A model generated the notes under the pieces. It did no database searches, had not been told where the DNA came from, and saw only the letters and a program-made list of their open reading frames with translations. DNA of 34,002 nucleotides, taken from JBGANR01 sp044222225. GTDB lineage: Bacteria; Actinomycetota; Actinomycetes; Mycobacteriales; Mycobacteriaceae. How positions within the stretch are numbered: position 1 is the stretch's first letter; the number at the start of each line of letters is the position of its first letter. The DNA lies in assembly GCA_044222225.1 (NCBI GenBank), contig JBGANR010000034.1:1-34002 (forward strand), given 5' to 3'. Position numbers and translations under genes: made by a program. Shown here one piece after another: positions 14,882 to 23,364 of the stretch.

Positions 14882-15976
14882 CTACTCGGCGCCGATGATG
14901 AACTCCTCCAGCTGCGCCCGCGCGACGTCGTCGGCGATCTGCTTGGGCGGGGACTTCATCAGGTACGCCGACGCCGGCAGCACGGGGCCGCCGATGCCGC
15001 GGTCCTTGGCGATCTTCGCGGCCCGGACGGCGTCGATGATGATGCCCGCCGAGTTGGGCGAGTCCCAGACCTCGAGCTTGTACTCCAGGTTGAGCGGGAC
15101 GTCGCCGAAGGCGCGGCCCTCGAGGCGGACGTACGCCCACTTGCGGTCGTCGAGCCACTCGACGTAGTCCGACGGCCCGATGTGCACGTTGCGGTCGTGG
15201 ATCTTGTCCGCGAGGTAGCCCTTGAGGTTGGACGTCACGGCCTGGGTCTTGGAGACCTTCTTCGACTCGAGACGGTCCCGCTCGAGCATGTTCTTGAAGT
15301 CCATGTTGCCGCCGACGTTGAGCTGGTACGTCCGGTCCAGCGCGACGCCGCGGTCCTCGAACAGCTTCGCCATCACGCGGTGGGTGATGGTGGCGCCGAC
15401 CTGGCTCTTGATGTCGTCGCCGATGATCGGCACACCCGCGGCGCGGAACTTCTCGGCCCACTCGGGGTCGGAGGCGATGAACACCGGCAGGGCGTTGACG
15501 AAGGCGACGCCCGCGTCGATGGCGCACTGCGCGTAGAACTTGTCGGCCTCCTCGGAGCCCACCGGCAGGTAGGAGACGAGGACGTCGGCGCCCGACTCCT
15601 TGAGCGTCCGCACGACGTCGACGCCGTCGCCGTCGGCCTCGGTGATGGTCTGGCGGTAGTACTTGCCCAGGCCGTCGAGTGTGTGGCCGCGCTGCACGGT
15701 GACGTTCAGCGGCGGCACGTCGCAGATCTTGATGGTGTTGTTCTCGCTGGACACGATGGCCTCGGAGAGATCGAAGCCCACCTTCTTGGCGTCGACGTCG
15801 AACGCGGCGACGAAGTCGATGTCGCGGACGTGGTAGCGCCCGAACATGACGTGCATGAGGCCGGGAACCGTGGCGTTCTCATCGGCATCGCGGTAGTAGT
15901 GCACGCCCTGGACCAGGGATGAGGCGCAGTTGCCTACGCCGACGATGGCTACGCGCACGGTGTTGTTCTCACCCAT
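14882..15976 (-). CDS. ino1: Inositol-3-phosphate synthase (actinobacterial/archaeal short type)
   Basis: The 364-residue enzyme converts glucose 6-phosphate to myo-inositol 3-phosphate, the first step toward phosphatidylinositol, mycothiol and lipoarabinomannan. The NAD-binding loop VAIVGVGNCASSLVQG (about 9–24) is followed by YYRDADENATVPGLMH. The catalytic region GDDIKSQVGATITHRVMAKLF and the substrate-binding LNVGGNMDFKNMLERDRLESKKVSKTQAV are intact. Length matches the short mycobacterial type. AGGAGA precedes the ATG. The start overlaps the PadR-type gene by eight bases, so the two are co-transcribed and the regulator probably controls this gene. A strong hairpin ends the unit. Confidence 0.95.
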   Translation of the reverse strand: MGENNTVRVAIVGVGNCASSLVQGVHYYRDADENATVPGLMHVMFGRYHVRDIDFVAAFDVDAKKVGFDLSEAIVSSENNTIKICDVPPLNVTVQRGHTLDGLGKYYRQTITEADGDGVDVVRTLKESGADVLVSYLPVGSEEADKFYAQCAIDAGVAFVNALPVFIASDPEWAEKFRAAGVPIIGDDIKSQVGATITHRVMAKLFEDRGVALDRTYQLNVGGNMDFKNMLERDRLESKKVSKTQAVTSNLKGYLADKIHDRNVHIGPSDYVEWLDDRKWAYVRLEGRAFGDVPLNLEYKLEVWDSPNSAGIIIDAVRAAKIAKDRGIGGPVLPASAYLMKSPPKQIADDVARAQLEEFIIGAE

Positions 15977-16556
15977 GGTCGAGCTCTCCTTCTCGTGGTG
16001 TCTTCGCCGTCGCCCGGGCGGTGCCGGGTTCGGCGCTGTCGTCTGCCGCGGACGACTCCGCGGCGATCATGTCGTTGAGCCAGCGGACTTCCCGCTCGCT
16101 CGTCTCGAGGCTCAGCTGGTGCAGCTGCTTGGTGTAGCGGTCGACGATCCCTCGTCCGATCGCGTCCCGCAGCCCCTCGCGCCGCTGTTCCACCTGCCGT
16201 CGCCGGCCTTCGAGCACCCGCATCCGGGCTTCCGCGGGCGTCCGGCTGAAGAAGGCCAGATGCACGCCGAAACCGTCGTCGGTGTACGTCGACGGCCCGG
16301 TGTCGGCGACGAGCTCGGCGAACCGCACCTTGCCCGCATCCGTGAGGCGATACACGCGGCGGGCCCGGCGCATGGCGGCGCCCTCGCCCACCTCCTCGAC
16401 GATGAGGCCGTCGGTCTGCATCCGCCGCAGGGTCGGGTACAGCGAGCCGTAGGAGAACGCGCGGAACGCGCCGAGCAGGCCGGTGAGGCGTTTGCGCAGC
16501 TCGTAGCCGTGCATCGGCGCCTCGAGCAGGAGGCCGAGTACGGCGAGTTCGAGCAT
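15969..16556 (-). CDS. PadR-family transcriptional regulator upstream of ino1
   Basis: The 195-residue protein begins MLELAVLGLLLEAPMHGYELRKRL, the PadR winged-helix start. It continues AFSYGSLYPTLRRMQTDGLIVEEV (recognition helix and wing) and RRVYRLTDAGKVRFAELV. A C-terminal helical dimer domain (PAEARMRVLEGRRRQVEQRREGLRD…) follows. Length and position match the conserved regulator next to ino1 in mycobacteria. It overlaps ino1 by eight bases and is divergent from the DUF5318 gene. AAGGGGGG lies before the ATG. Its likely role is control of inositol synthesis; the ligand is unknown. Confidence 0.9.
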   Translation of the reverse strand: MLELAVLGLLLEAPMHGYELRKRLTGLLGAFRAFSYGSLYPTLRRMQTDGLIVEEVGEGAAMRRARRVYRLTDAGKVRFAELVADTGPSTYTDDGFGVHLAFFSRTPAEARMRVLEGRRRQVEQRREGLRDAIGRGIVDRYTKQLHQLSLETSEREVRWLNDMIAAESSAADDSAEPGTARATAKTPREGELDHG

Positions 16557-16732
16557 GCGTCGGCCCCCCTTTCCGGGTTGTTCACCAAGCCTGTATCGCC
16601 GATGCTACCCCACGACGTATCGCGCCGATATAAACGAGTGATGCGTCGTGTCGCGGCGTCGTATGCTCGGGACGCCGATTCGTGTCGTGCTCGCTGTATC
16701 TCCGGCGGGGCCTCGCACGTACTCTGGTGGCC

Positions 16733-17125
16733 GTGTTCACCCAACGGCAGCTGGTCGACTACGCGCTGCGACGCCGCGCGGTCCTGGCAGACCTGCGCGC
16801 CGGCAGGGTGACCGTCGCGCAGGTCTGCGACGCGGACCCGTACCTCCTGCGTGCGGCCGCGTTCCACGGCACGCCGGGGCGTCATCCGTGCCCGGTGTGC
16901 CGCAAGGAGCAGGTCACCGAGGTGTCGTGGGTGTACGGGGAGTCGTTGGGGCGGGCCTCGGGGTCGGCGCGCGCGGAGGACGAGATCGCCGGTCTCGCGG
17001 CCGCCACCGAGGAGTTCTCGGTGCACGTCGTCGAGGTGTGCCGAACGTGCAGCTGGAACCACCTCGTGCGGTCGTACACGACGGGGCGGCCGCCGCGGCC
17101 GAAGGCGCGCCGCGCGCGGATGTGA
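16733..17125 (+). CDS. DUF5318 small zinc-ribbon-like protein
   Basis: The 130-residue protein starts at GTG 16733 (MFTQRQLVDYALRRRAVLADL). It contains two CxxC pairs, CPVC (in GRHPCPVCRKEQ) and CRTC (in EVCRTCSWNHL), which together could bind a zinc ion. The C-terminus is basic (RPPRPKARRARM). It matches the conserved protein found between the PadR regulator and ponA1 in mycobacteria (DUF5318). The function is unknown. An upstream extension to 16682 is open but less like the family. It is probably co-transcribed with the penicillin-binding protein, whose start lies 91 bases after its stop codon. Confidence 0.85.
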   Translation: MFTQRQLVDYALRRRAVLADLRAGRVTVAQVCDADPYLLRAAAFHGTPGRHPCPVCRKEQVTEVSWVYGESLGRASGSARAEDEIAGLAAATEEFSVHVVEVCRTCSWNHLVRSYTTGRPPRPKARRARM

Positions 17126-17216
17126 CGGCGCGACGGCGATGAAGCAGGACCGGCGCGAGAGCGCCGATAGGGATTGTCGATGACTGGAGTGAGTCTGTGA
17201 CCGAAGGACGAGACAC

Positions 17217-19409
17217 GTGACGGACGGCCGGGACGAGGTGCAGAAGAGGCCGGCGACCCCGGAGGAGCTGCGGGCGCGGCGATCGCGGTGGCAGAAGATC
17301 GCCGGGTGGTTGCTCGGGCTCGGTGCCGCGGTGGTCCCCGTCGTCGCGATCGTCGGTGTCGTGTCGTTCGTCGTGTCGGTGATGACGGTGACCGTGCCGG
17401 CGCCGGAGGAACTGGCGACGCCGCAGATCGCGACGCTGACCTACAACAACGGTCGCGAGATGACGCGGATCGTCCCGGAGGCGGGCAACCGCACGGACGT
17501 CCCGGCCGCCGAGATCCCCAAGACGATCAAGGACGCCATCGTCGCCGCGGAGGACCGCGAGTTCTGGACGTCCAAGGGCTTCTCGACGCGCGGCATCCTG
17601 CGCGAGCTCGGCAACCAGATCCAGCGCAAGCCGACGGCCGGCGGCGGCTCGTCGATCACGCAGCAGTACGTCAAGAACGCGATCGTCGGTGACGAGAGCG
17701 AAGGCCTGGCGGGTATCGACCGGAAGGTGCGCGAGCTCGCGCGGGCGATCAAGATGTCTCGCGAGTGGAGCAAGGAGGACATCCTCGCCGCGTACCTCAA
17801 CACGATCTACTACGGCCGCAACGCGTACGGCATCGACTCGGCCGTCAAGACCTACTTCCCCGGCACCAAGCTCAAGGATCTGACCTACTCGCAGGCCGCC
17901 GTGCTCGCCGCGGTGATCCGGTCGCCGGGCATCTGGGATCCCGCGATCGACCTGGAACGCTCCAAGGAGCGGTGGGAGTACGTGCGCGACGGCATGCTGA
18001 CCACCGGCGCGATCACCCAAGCCGAGGCCGCGAAGATGGCGTATCCGAAGAACAAGGAGCTGATCAACCCGCCGGCGCCGAAGACGAACCCGGCGGACAA
18101 GGGGCCGGTCGGCCTCATCAAGCGTCAGGTCCTGGAGGAGCTCAAGGAGATCGGGCTCGACGAGCGGACCATCCACACCGGCGGGCTGACGATCACGACG
18201 ACGATCGATCCGAAGGTTCAGCAGGCCGCCGTCGACGCCGCCGCCAACAACGACAACATCACGGCGCGTCGGGAGAGCGATCCGGCGAAGCTGCGCTCGG
18301 CGATCGTCTCGATCGACCCGAAGTCGGGCGCGGTCCGCGGCTACTACGGCGGGACGGACGGCTTCGGCCTCGACTATGCGCAGGCGATGCGTCAGACGGG
18401 GTCGACGTTCAAGATCTTCGCCGTCGTCGCGGCGCTGGAGCAGAGCATCCCGCTGTCGCGGCGCTACAGCTCCGATCCGTACAGAATCGGCGGCGTCACG
18501 GTGACCAACTCCGACGGCGACACGTGCGGCGTCTGCAACGTCGCCACGGCGCTCAAGAAGTCGCTGAACACGTCGTTCTACCGGCTGATGATGGACCTCA
18601 ACGGCGGCCCGCAGGCCGTCGCCGACGCCGCTCACCAGGTGGGCATCACGGCGCCGCTGACGTACAAGGAGGGCACGGCGCCCGAGTACGGCATCGTCCT
18701 CGGCCAGTACGAGACGAAGACGATCGACATGGCCGCGGCGCTGGCGACGATCGCGGCGTCCGGCAAGCGCTACAAGCCGCACTTCGTGCAGAAGGTGGTC
18801 GACGCCAAGAACAACGTCCTCTTCGACGCCGGCGGCGCGAACCGGTACAACGGCACCCAGGCCATTCCCGCGCCGGTCGCCGACAACCTGACCGCGGCGA
18901 TGACGCCGATCGCGTCCTACAGCGGTCTGTACGTCGACCGGCCGACGGCCGCGAAGACCGGCACGACGCAGAAGGGCGACGTCGGCGGCCTCAATCAGGA
19001 CGGCTGGACGATCGGCTTCACGCCGCAGCTGGCCACGGCGGTGTGGGTCGGCCGCGCCGACTCCGGCGGTCTCACGACGCCCTACGGCGGCACCATCTAC
19101 GGCGCGACGGTGGCCGGCTCCCTGTGGGCGGCCACGATGAACCAGGCGCTCGCGGGCGTGCCCGTCGAGGACTTCCCGGACCCGGGCCTCGTCGCCGGTG
19201 AGTCCGGGATCCCGTACGAGCCGCCGCCGGTGACGTCCACGCCGCGGGAGTCCACGTCCGCGCCGCGGAGCAGTCGCGAGCGGCCGCGGACCACGACGAT
19301 CCTTCCGGGTCTGCCGATCACCATCACGCCCGGCGAGACGACGGAGCCCCAGGAGGATGGGCCGGGCCCGGTGGCGCCGGTTCCGCCGACGCGGTCACCC
19401 AACCGGTGA
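17217..19409 (+). CDS. ponA1: Bifunctional class A penicillin-binding protein (ponA1-like)
   Basis: This 730-residue peptidoglycan synthase has a short cytoplasmic N-terminus, one transmembrane helix (about 29–57) and a GT51 transglycosylase domain (about 75–250) with catalytic Glu112 in AAEDREFW and GGSSITQQYVKN. Its transpeptidase domain (about 320–620) has STFK (Ser396), SLN (449–451) and KTGT (580–583), all active-site motifs intact. A Pro/Thr/Arg-rich tail (about 650–730) lies outside. It polymerises and cross-links peptidoglycan. The tail is typical of mycobacterial PonA1. GTG at 17217 follows GAAGGA. The stop overlaps the next gene by four bases (GTGA). Confidence 0.93.
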   Translation: MTDGRDEVQKRPATPEELRARRSRWQKIAGWLLGLGAAVVPVVAIVGVVSFVVSVMTVTVPAPEELATPQIATLTYNNGREMTRIVPEAGNRTDVPAAEIPKTIKDAIVAAEDREFWTSKGFSTRGILRELGNQIQRKPTAGGGSSITQQYVKNAIVGDESEGLAGIDRKVRELARAIKMSREWSKEDILAAYLNTIYYGRNAYGIDSAVKTYFPGTKLKDLTYSQAAVLAAVIRSPGIWDPAIDLERSKERWEYVRDGMLTTGAITQAEAAKMAYPKNKELINPPAPKTNPADKGPVGLIKRQVLEELKEIGLDERTIHTGGLTITTTIDPKVQQAAVDAAANNDNITARRESDPAKLRSAIVSIDPKSGAVRGYYGGTDGFGLDYAQAMRQTGSTFKIFAVVAALEQSIPLSRRYSSDPYRIGGVTVTNSDGDTCGVCNVATALKKSLNTSFYRLMMDLNGGPQAVADAAHQVGITAPLTYKEGTAPEYGIVLGQYETKTIDMAAALATIAASGKRYKPHFVQKVVDAKNNVLFDAGGANRYNGTQAIPAPVADNLTAAMTPIASYSGLYVDRPTAAKTGTTQKGDVGGLNQDGWTIGFTPQLATAVWVGRADSGGLTTPYGGTIYGATVAGSLWAATMNQALAGVPVEDFPDPGLVAGESGIPYEPPPVTSTPRESTSAPRSSRERPRTTTILPGLPITITPGETTEPQEDGPGPVAPVPPTRSPNR

Positions 19410-21088
19410 CGACGGGCGCCTCACCGGACGTCGGCGATCCGGAGTCGCCGTTCCCGCTCGCCGCCGACCGCCGGGAGGCGCTCTGGCGGGACATCCCGTC
19501 GCACACCGACGCCGTCGCCGCCGACTTCTCGTCGGCGCTCGGCGGCCCGGTGGGACGCCACGCCGTCATCGGGCGGCAGCGCTACCTGACGCCGGTGCGC
19601 GTCGTGCTGTTCGTGGCGCTGCTGTTCCTGGCGCTGGCCTGGTTCGGCAAGGCGGCCTGCGTCCAGCAGACGACGGCCGGCGGCGCCCTGGCGCTCGACC
19701 GCTCGGGCAACCGGCAGTACACGGCGCTCTGCTATTCGGAGATCATCCCGCTGTTCGACGGCGCCTACTTGCGCGGCGGCGCGATGCCGTACAAGACGTC
19801 CTGGGTCGACGCCGACGCGGGCGTCGTCCGCAGTCTCGACGAGCCCGCCGGCGTCGGGCTGTTCCTCTTCGCGGCCGCGAACGTCGCGTCCTTCTGGTCC
19901 GATCACGGCCGGGACGTCGGCCTGCCGACACCGCTGGAGGTCATCCTCTTCTTCGACGCCGCCGCCTTCGGGCTGGCGCTGATGTGGCTGCTCGCGGTCT
20001 GGGCGACGACGCGAAGCGCCGGCCGCCGGGTGTGGACGGGGTTGCTCGTGGCGGCGTCGCCGCTTGTCGTCGTGCACGCCTACACCGGCTTCGCCGTCCT
20101 GGCGGTCGCGCTGACGGCCGTCGCGCTGCTCGCCTGGGCGCGCCGGCTGCCGTGGGTCGCGGGCGCGGCCCTCGGATTGGCCGCGACGACGGCCTTCTAT
20201 CCCGCGCTGCTGCTCGTGCCGCTGTTCGCCCTCTGTCTACGGGCGGGCCGGCTGCGGCAGTGGGCGACGGTGGTCGTCGCCGGGGCGGTGGCGTGGTGGG
20301 CCGTCAACCTGCCGTTGGCCCTGGCCTATCGGCACGGCTGGCAGGCGTATTTCGACGGGCTGCTCGACCGCGCCGCGGGGCTCGATTCGGTGTACGGCGT
20401 CGTCACGGCGCTCACCGGCTACGACTGGGGACGTCCCGACGGCGCGTCGGTGCTGGTCAACGGCCTGGTGTTCGGCGGCGTCTTATTGGTCTGCGCGGGA
20501 GTCGTCGTGCTGGCGCTCGCCGCCCCGGTGCGGCCGCGGCTCGCCCAGCTCGCCTTTCTCACGGTCGCCGGGCTGCTGCTCGTGGGCAAGGACTGGCTGC
20601 CGGAGCAGTCGCTGTGGCTGCTGCCGCTCGCCGTTCTGGCCATTCCGCACACGCGGGTGCTGCTCGCCTGGATGGTCGTCGACGCGCTCGTCTGGGTGCC
20701 CAAGATGATGTGGCAGATGCACATCTCGCCGGTCGGTGGCCGGCATGGGCTCGACGTCCAGTGGTTCGGCGTCGCCGTCGCGCTGCGCGACATCGTCGTG
20801 ATCGGGCTGTGCGCGCTCGTCGTGGCACAGATCCTGCGGCCGGCCGACGATCTCGTCCGCCGCCCGTCCGGGCAGGGGGCGTTCCTCGGCCAGGGCCCGG
20901 ACGACCCGCTCGGCGGGGTGCTCACGCGCACCCCGGACAGGGTGACGCTGCGCCGCGGTCAGCAGTTGCAGTCGCAGTCGCAGTCGCAATCGCCGCAGCA
21001 GCAGTCGTCTCCGCAGCAGTCACAGCAGTCACAGCAGCCGCCGTCGCAGCCGCAGCCGTCGCACCCCGTGCACGACGCTGGGTGGTAG
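19406..21088 (+). CDS. GT87/DUF2029-like polytopic membrane protein
   Basis: The 560-residue protein follows the penicillin-binding gene with a four-base overlap, in the position of M. tuberculosis Rv0051. A cytoplasmic N-terminus of about 65 residues leads to ten or more hydrophobic segments (for example RVVLFVALLFLALAWFGKAA and VLAVALTAVALLAWARRL). These resemble polyprenyl-phosphate-dependent mannosyltransferases of the GT87/DUF2029 group, consistent with cell-envelope glycan assembly; activity is unproven. The last 50 residues are an unusual Gln/Ser/Pro-rich tail (QSQSQSQSPQQQSS…) encoded on the opposite strand of the Cys-rich end of the convergent DUF5685 gene. This tail is probably a by-product of that overlap. 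Confidence 0.85.
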   Translation: MTTGASPDVGDPESPFPLAADRREALWRDIPSHTDAVAADFSSALGGPVGRHAVIGRQRYLTPVRVVLFVALLFLALAWFGKAACVQQTTAGGALALDRSGNRQYTALCYSEIIPLFDGAYLRGGAMPYKTSWVDADAGVVRSLDEPAGVGLFLFAAANVASFWSDHGRDVGLPTPLEVILFFDAAAFGLALMWLLAVWATTRSAGRRVWTGLLVAASPLVVVHAYTGFAVLAVALTAVALLAWARRLPWVAGAALGLAATTAFYPALLLVPLFALCLRAGRLRQWATVVVAGAVAWWAVNLPLALAYRHGWQAYFDGLLDRAAGLDSVYGVVTALTGYDWGRPDGASVLVNGLVFGGVLLVCAGVVVLALAAPVRPRLAQLAFLTVAGLLLVGKDWLPEQSLWLLPLAVLAIPHTRVLLAWMVVDALVWVPKMMWQMHISPVGGRHGLDVQWFGVAVALRDIVVIGLCALVVAQILRPADDLVRRPSGQGAFLGQGPDDPLGGVLTRTPDRVTLRRGQQLQSQSQSQSPQQQSSPQQSQQSQQPPSQPQPSHPVHDAGW

Positions 21089-22326
21089 TTGCCTGAGCAC
21101 GCGTTGACGTGGTCGGCGCAGCAGGCGAAGCCGGTGCAGTAGACGCCGGCCCACGCCCACGTGCGGTAGGCGAAGGAGCGGTCGAGGATCGGGTGTCGTC
21201 CGCCGCCCGGGGTGCCGGGTTTCGGCAGCGGGGGCGGGCCGGGGTGCTGCGGAGAAGTGTCCGGATCGCTTGGGTCGTGGCCTGGATCCTGCGGCGACAC
21301 GCCCGGATCCTGCGGGTACGGGCGTGGATCCTGCGGCCGGGTGCCCGGCCGCGGCGGGACTTTGCGCAGGGGGTCCGGCGTGTGCTGGGGGCTGTGCACG
21401 TGGATCGTCCCGGGTTTCGCCGGGTCGCCGGGGGAGGGTGAACGCCGGGGGCTGTGCGCGCGGATCGTCTTCGTCAATGCGCCGAGCAGCAGCGCCCGCA
21501 GCAGCCGGTCGTCGCGCAGCCGGGCCCGGCCGAGCTCGCGGGTGATCGTCGTGCGCAGCGTCCGCAGCCGGGCGACGGCGTCGGCGGCCGACGTGCCGGT
21601 GGCGTCGAGCGGGTTGTAGGCGCCGCGGCGACGGTCGATGTCGAGATCGGCCAGCGCGTCCGCGAGGTGGGCGAACTCGCCGTAGGCGCGGCCGAGCGTC
21701 CGCAGCGGGGCGATGTTCTCGGGCACGCCCGCCAGCTCGGCGGACGCCGCGAACATCCGCTCGGCGGCGGCCGCCGTCGGGGCGGTGACGTCGGCGAGCG
21801 AGGCGCTGCGACGTTCGGCGTCGGCCTGCGTCGAGAGTTCGGCCAGCGCGCCCGCCACGTCGGCGGCCGCGGACGTCACCGGATCGCGGCTCGCCCGGCG
21901 CGCAAGCGGCCCAGCGGCGGTGCCGGCGAGCCGTCCGAGCGCCGCGTTCGCCGCCGCGGCGCCGCGGCCGGTGGGTTGCGGACCGAGGCCGGCGTGCTGT
22001 TCGGCGGCCACGTCGCCGACCTTCGCGGCGGCCAGCGTCAACGACGCCGTCGCGCCGAGCCGGACGGACAGTTCGGCCGGTGCGATGACGTCCGCCCGGG
22101 CCATGCCGCGCAACGGGCAGGGCCCGGCGGTGCGGGTCGCGGCGGGCGTCTGCTGCTGGGCCTCGACGAGGATCGACAGCAGGATCGCGTCCGTGTTCGT
22201 CGTGGCGCGCGCCGCCTGCCCGGAGGTGTCCCGCAGCGTCAGGCACAGCCCGCACATGTGGGCGCGCCACTGAGTCAGCAGGTCGTCGTCGAGGTGGTGG
22301 ACGCAGGGCCGCACGAGTCCGAGCAT
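20959..22326 (-). CDS. DUF5685 family protein with cysteine-rich C-terminal tail
   Basis: The 455-residue protein begins MLGLVRPCVHHLDDDLLTQWRAHMCGLCLTLRD, with an N-terminal Cys/His set that could bind metal. A helical alanine-rich body follows (about 35–275), then a Pro/Gln/Asp-rich linker with repeats of the type PQDPG (about 285–365). The end is extremely Cys/Asp-rich (CDGCGCDGGCCDCCDCC and CCCGDCDCDCDCNC). Such tails are characteristic of this uncharacterised actinobacterial family. The function is unknown; metal binding or a disulfide-rich surface are guesses. AAAGGAG precedes the ATG, and a 20-base palindrome lies 28 bases upstream. The last 130 bases overlap the convergent GT87-like gene. 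Confidence 0.83.
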   Translation of the reverse strand: MLGLVRPCVHHLDDDLLTQWRAHMCGLCLTLRDTSGQAARATTNTDAILLSILVEAQQQTPAATRTAGPCPLRGMARADVIAPAELSVRLGATASLTLAAAKVGDVAAEQHAGLGPQPTGRGAAAANAALGRLAGTAAGPLARRASRDPVTSAAADVAGALAELSTQADAERRSASLADVTAPTAAAAERMFAASAELAGVPENIAPLRTLGRAYGEFAHLADALADLDIDRRRGAYNPLDATGTSAADAVARLRTLRTTITRELGRARLRDDRLLRALLLGALTKTIRAHSPRRSPSPGDPAKPGTIHVHSPQHTPDPLRKVPPRPGTRPQDPRPYPQDPGVSPQDPGHDPSDPDTSPQHPGPPPLPKPGTPGGGRHPILDRSFAYRTWAWAGVYCTGFACCADHVNACSGNYHPASCTGCDGCGCDGGCCDCCDCCGDDCCCGDCDCDCDCNC

Positions 22327-22353
22327 GCGTACTCCTTTCCGGCAGGCGATCGC

Positions 22354-22373
22354 TCGATGTCGAACGACATCGA
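22354..22373. promoter_or_regulatory. 20-bp palindrome upstream of the DUF5685 gene
   Basis: TCGATGTCG and CGACATCGA flank AA, a perfect 9-bp inverted repeat 28–47 bases before the DUF5685 start codon. Its size and place fit an operator for a dimeric regulator. The regulator is unknown. Confidence 0.5.
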
Positions 22374-22437
22374 ATCACCGAGAAAGGTTAGCTCGCCTAC
22401 CGGCCGGTTCGCGGGGCGTCGGCGAGGACGTCATCCG

Positions 22438-23364
22438 TTACCAGGCGACGTCGACGAAGCGGAATCGCAGCGCCTCGCCGACCCGCGCCTGGACGGCCTT
22501 CGGCAGGTCGGCGGCGACCACCACCCCGGCCACCGGGTAACCGCCGGTCACGGGATGGTCGGCGGTGAACAGGATCGGACGCCCGTCCGGCGGCACCTGC
22601 AGTGAGCCGAGCGCGACGCCCTCGGACGGCAGCTCGCCGACCTGGCTGCGCGAGAGCGGCGGCCCGGCGAGCCGGATGCCCACCCGGTTCGACGCCGGCG
22701 TCACCGTCCACGTGTTCTCGGCGAGGACCGTCGAGTCGGCGAACCAGTAGGCCCGCGGCCCGCGGACCACGCGCAACGTCACGGGGCCGTCCGGGGTGGC
22801 GGGCGGATGTGCGACGTCGACGGGCTCGTATGCGCGCGGCGCGTGCCCGAGCGGGATCCGGACGCCGGCGCGCAGCGGCGCCGGGCCGATGCCGGACAGC
22901 GTGTCCGTGGACGCCGAGCCGAGTACTCGCTCGGGTTCCAGCCCGCCGGAGACGGCGAGGTAGGCGTACATTCCGGCGTCGCGATGGAGCCAGTGCACCC
23001 GGGCTCCGGCGTGTGCCGTGACGGCGGCGAACGCGCTGTGCCGTACGCCGTCGATGACGAGCTCGGTCGGCGCGCCTGTCGCCGCGAACGTGACCGGCGC
23101 CGTGATGTCGAAGACGACCGGCGGCCCGAGCGTCACCCGTTCGATGAGTACAGCGCCCTCGGGGTTGCCGACCAGCCGGTTGGCCAGCCGCGCCGCCGGG
23201 ACGTCCATCGTCCCGGAGCGGCCGACGCCGAGGTGGGCGTAGCCGGGCCGGCCGAGGTCCTGGAGCGTGACGCCCAGGCCCGAAGCCTGAACCGTGAGAA
23301 CGCCGGAGCCGCGGATGGGCCGGTCGGTGGTGGCGGACCTGTGTGTGCCGACTGATCTCGTCAT
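22438..23364 (-). CDS. pxpC: 5-oxoprolinase subunit C (biotin-dependent carboxyltransferase-like)
   Basis: The 308-residue protein starts at ATG 23364 (MTRSVGTHRS). It contains VQASGLGVTLQDLGRPGYAHLGVGRSGTMD, the hallmark start of the PxpC/KipA (AHS2) family, then ANRLVGNPEGAVLIE, and near the end RPILFTADHPVTGGYPVAGVV. With PxpA and PxpB it hydrolyses 5-oxoproline to glutamate using ATP, removing a spontaneous glutamine by-product. It overlaps pxpB by four bases (ATGA). No pxpA lies adjacent; DUF5685 follows, so the third subunit must be elsewhere. Confidence 0.9.
   Translation of the reverse strand: MTRSVGTHRSATTDRPIRGSGVLTVQASGLGVTLQDLGRPGYAHLGVGRSGTMDVPAARLANRLVGNPEGAVLIERVTLGPPVVFDITAPVTFAATGAPTELVIDGVRHSAFAAVTAHAGARVHWLHRDAGMYAYLAVSGGLEPERVLGSASTDTLSGIGPAPLRAGVRIPLGHAPRAYEPVDVAHPPATPDGPVTLRVVRGPRAYWFADSTVLAENTWTVTPASNRVGIRLAGPPLSRSQVGELPSEGVALGSLQVPPDGRPILFTADHPVTGGYPVAGVVVAADLPKAVQARVGEALRFRFVDVAW

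Noticed and set aside
16914..18782. Long minus-strand reading frame (622 codons) opposite the penicillin-binding protein gene
   Set aside because: Its product is Arg/Asp/Val-rich with no domain pattern, and the plus-strand frame has all PBP motifs intact. It is a G+C-driven shadow.
19357..21096. Long plus-strand reading frame (579 codons) overlapping the GT87-like gene
   Set aside because: Arg/Gly/Ala-rich with no hydrophobic segments; the frame at 19406 carries the membrane helices and the coupled start.
22383..22401. Iron-box-like sequence before the DUF5685 gene
   Set aside because: It resembles one half of an IdeR/DtxR box but the spacing is one base short and the other half is poor. 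The palindrome at 22354 is the stronger element.
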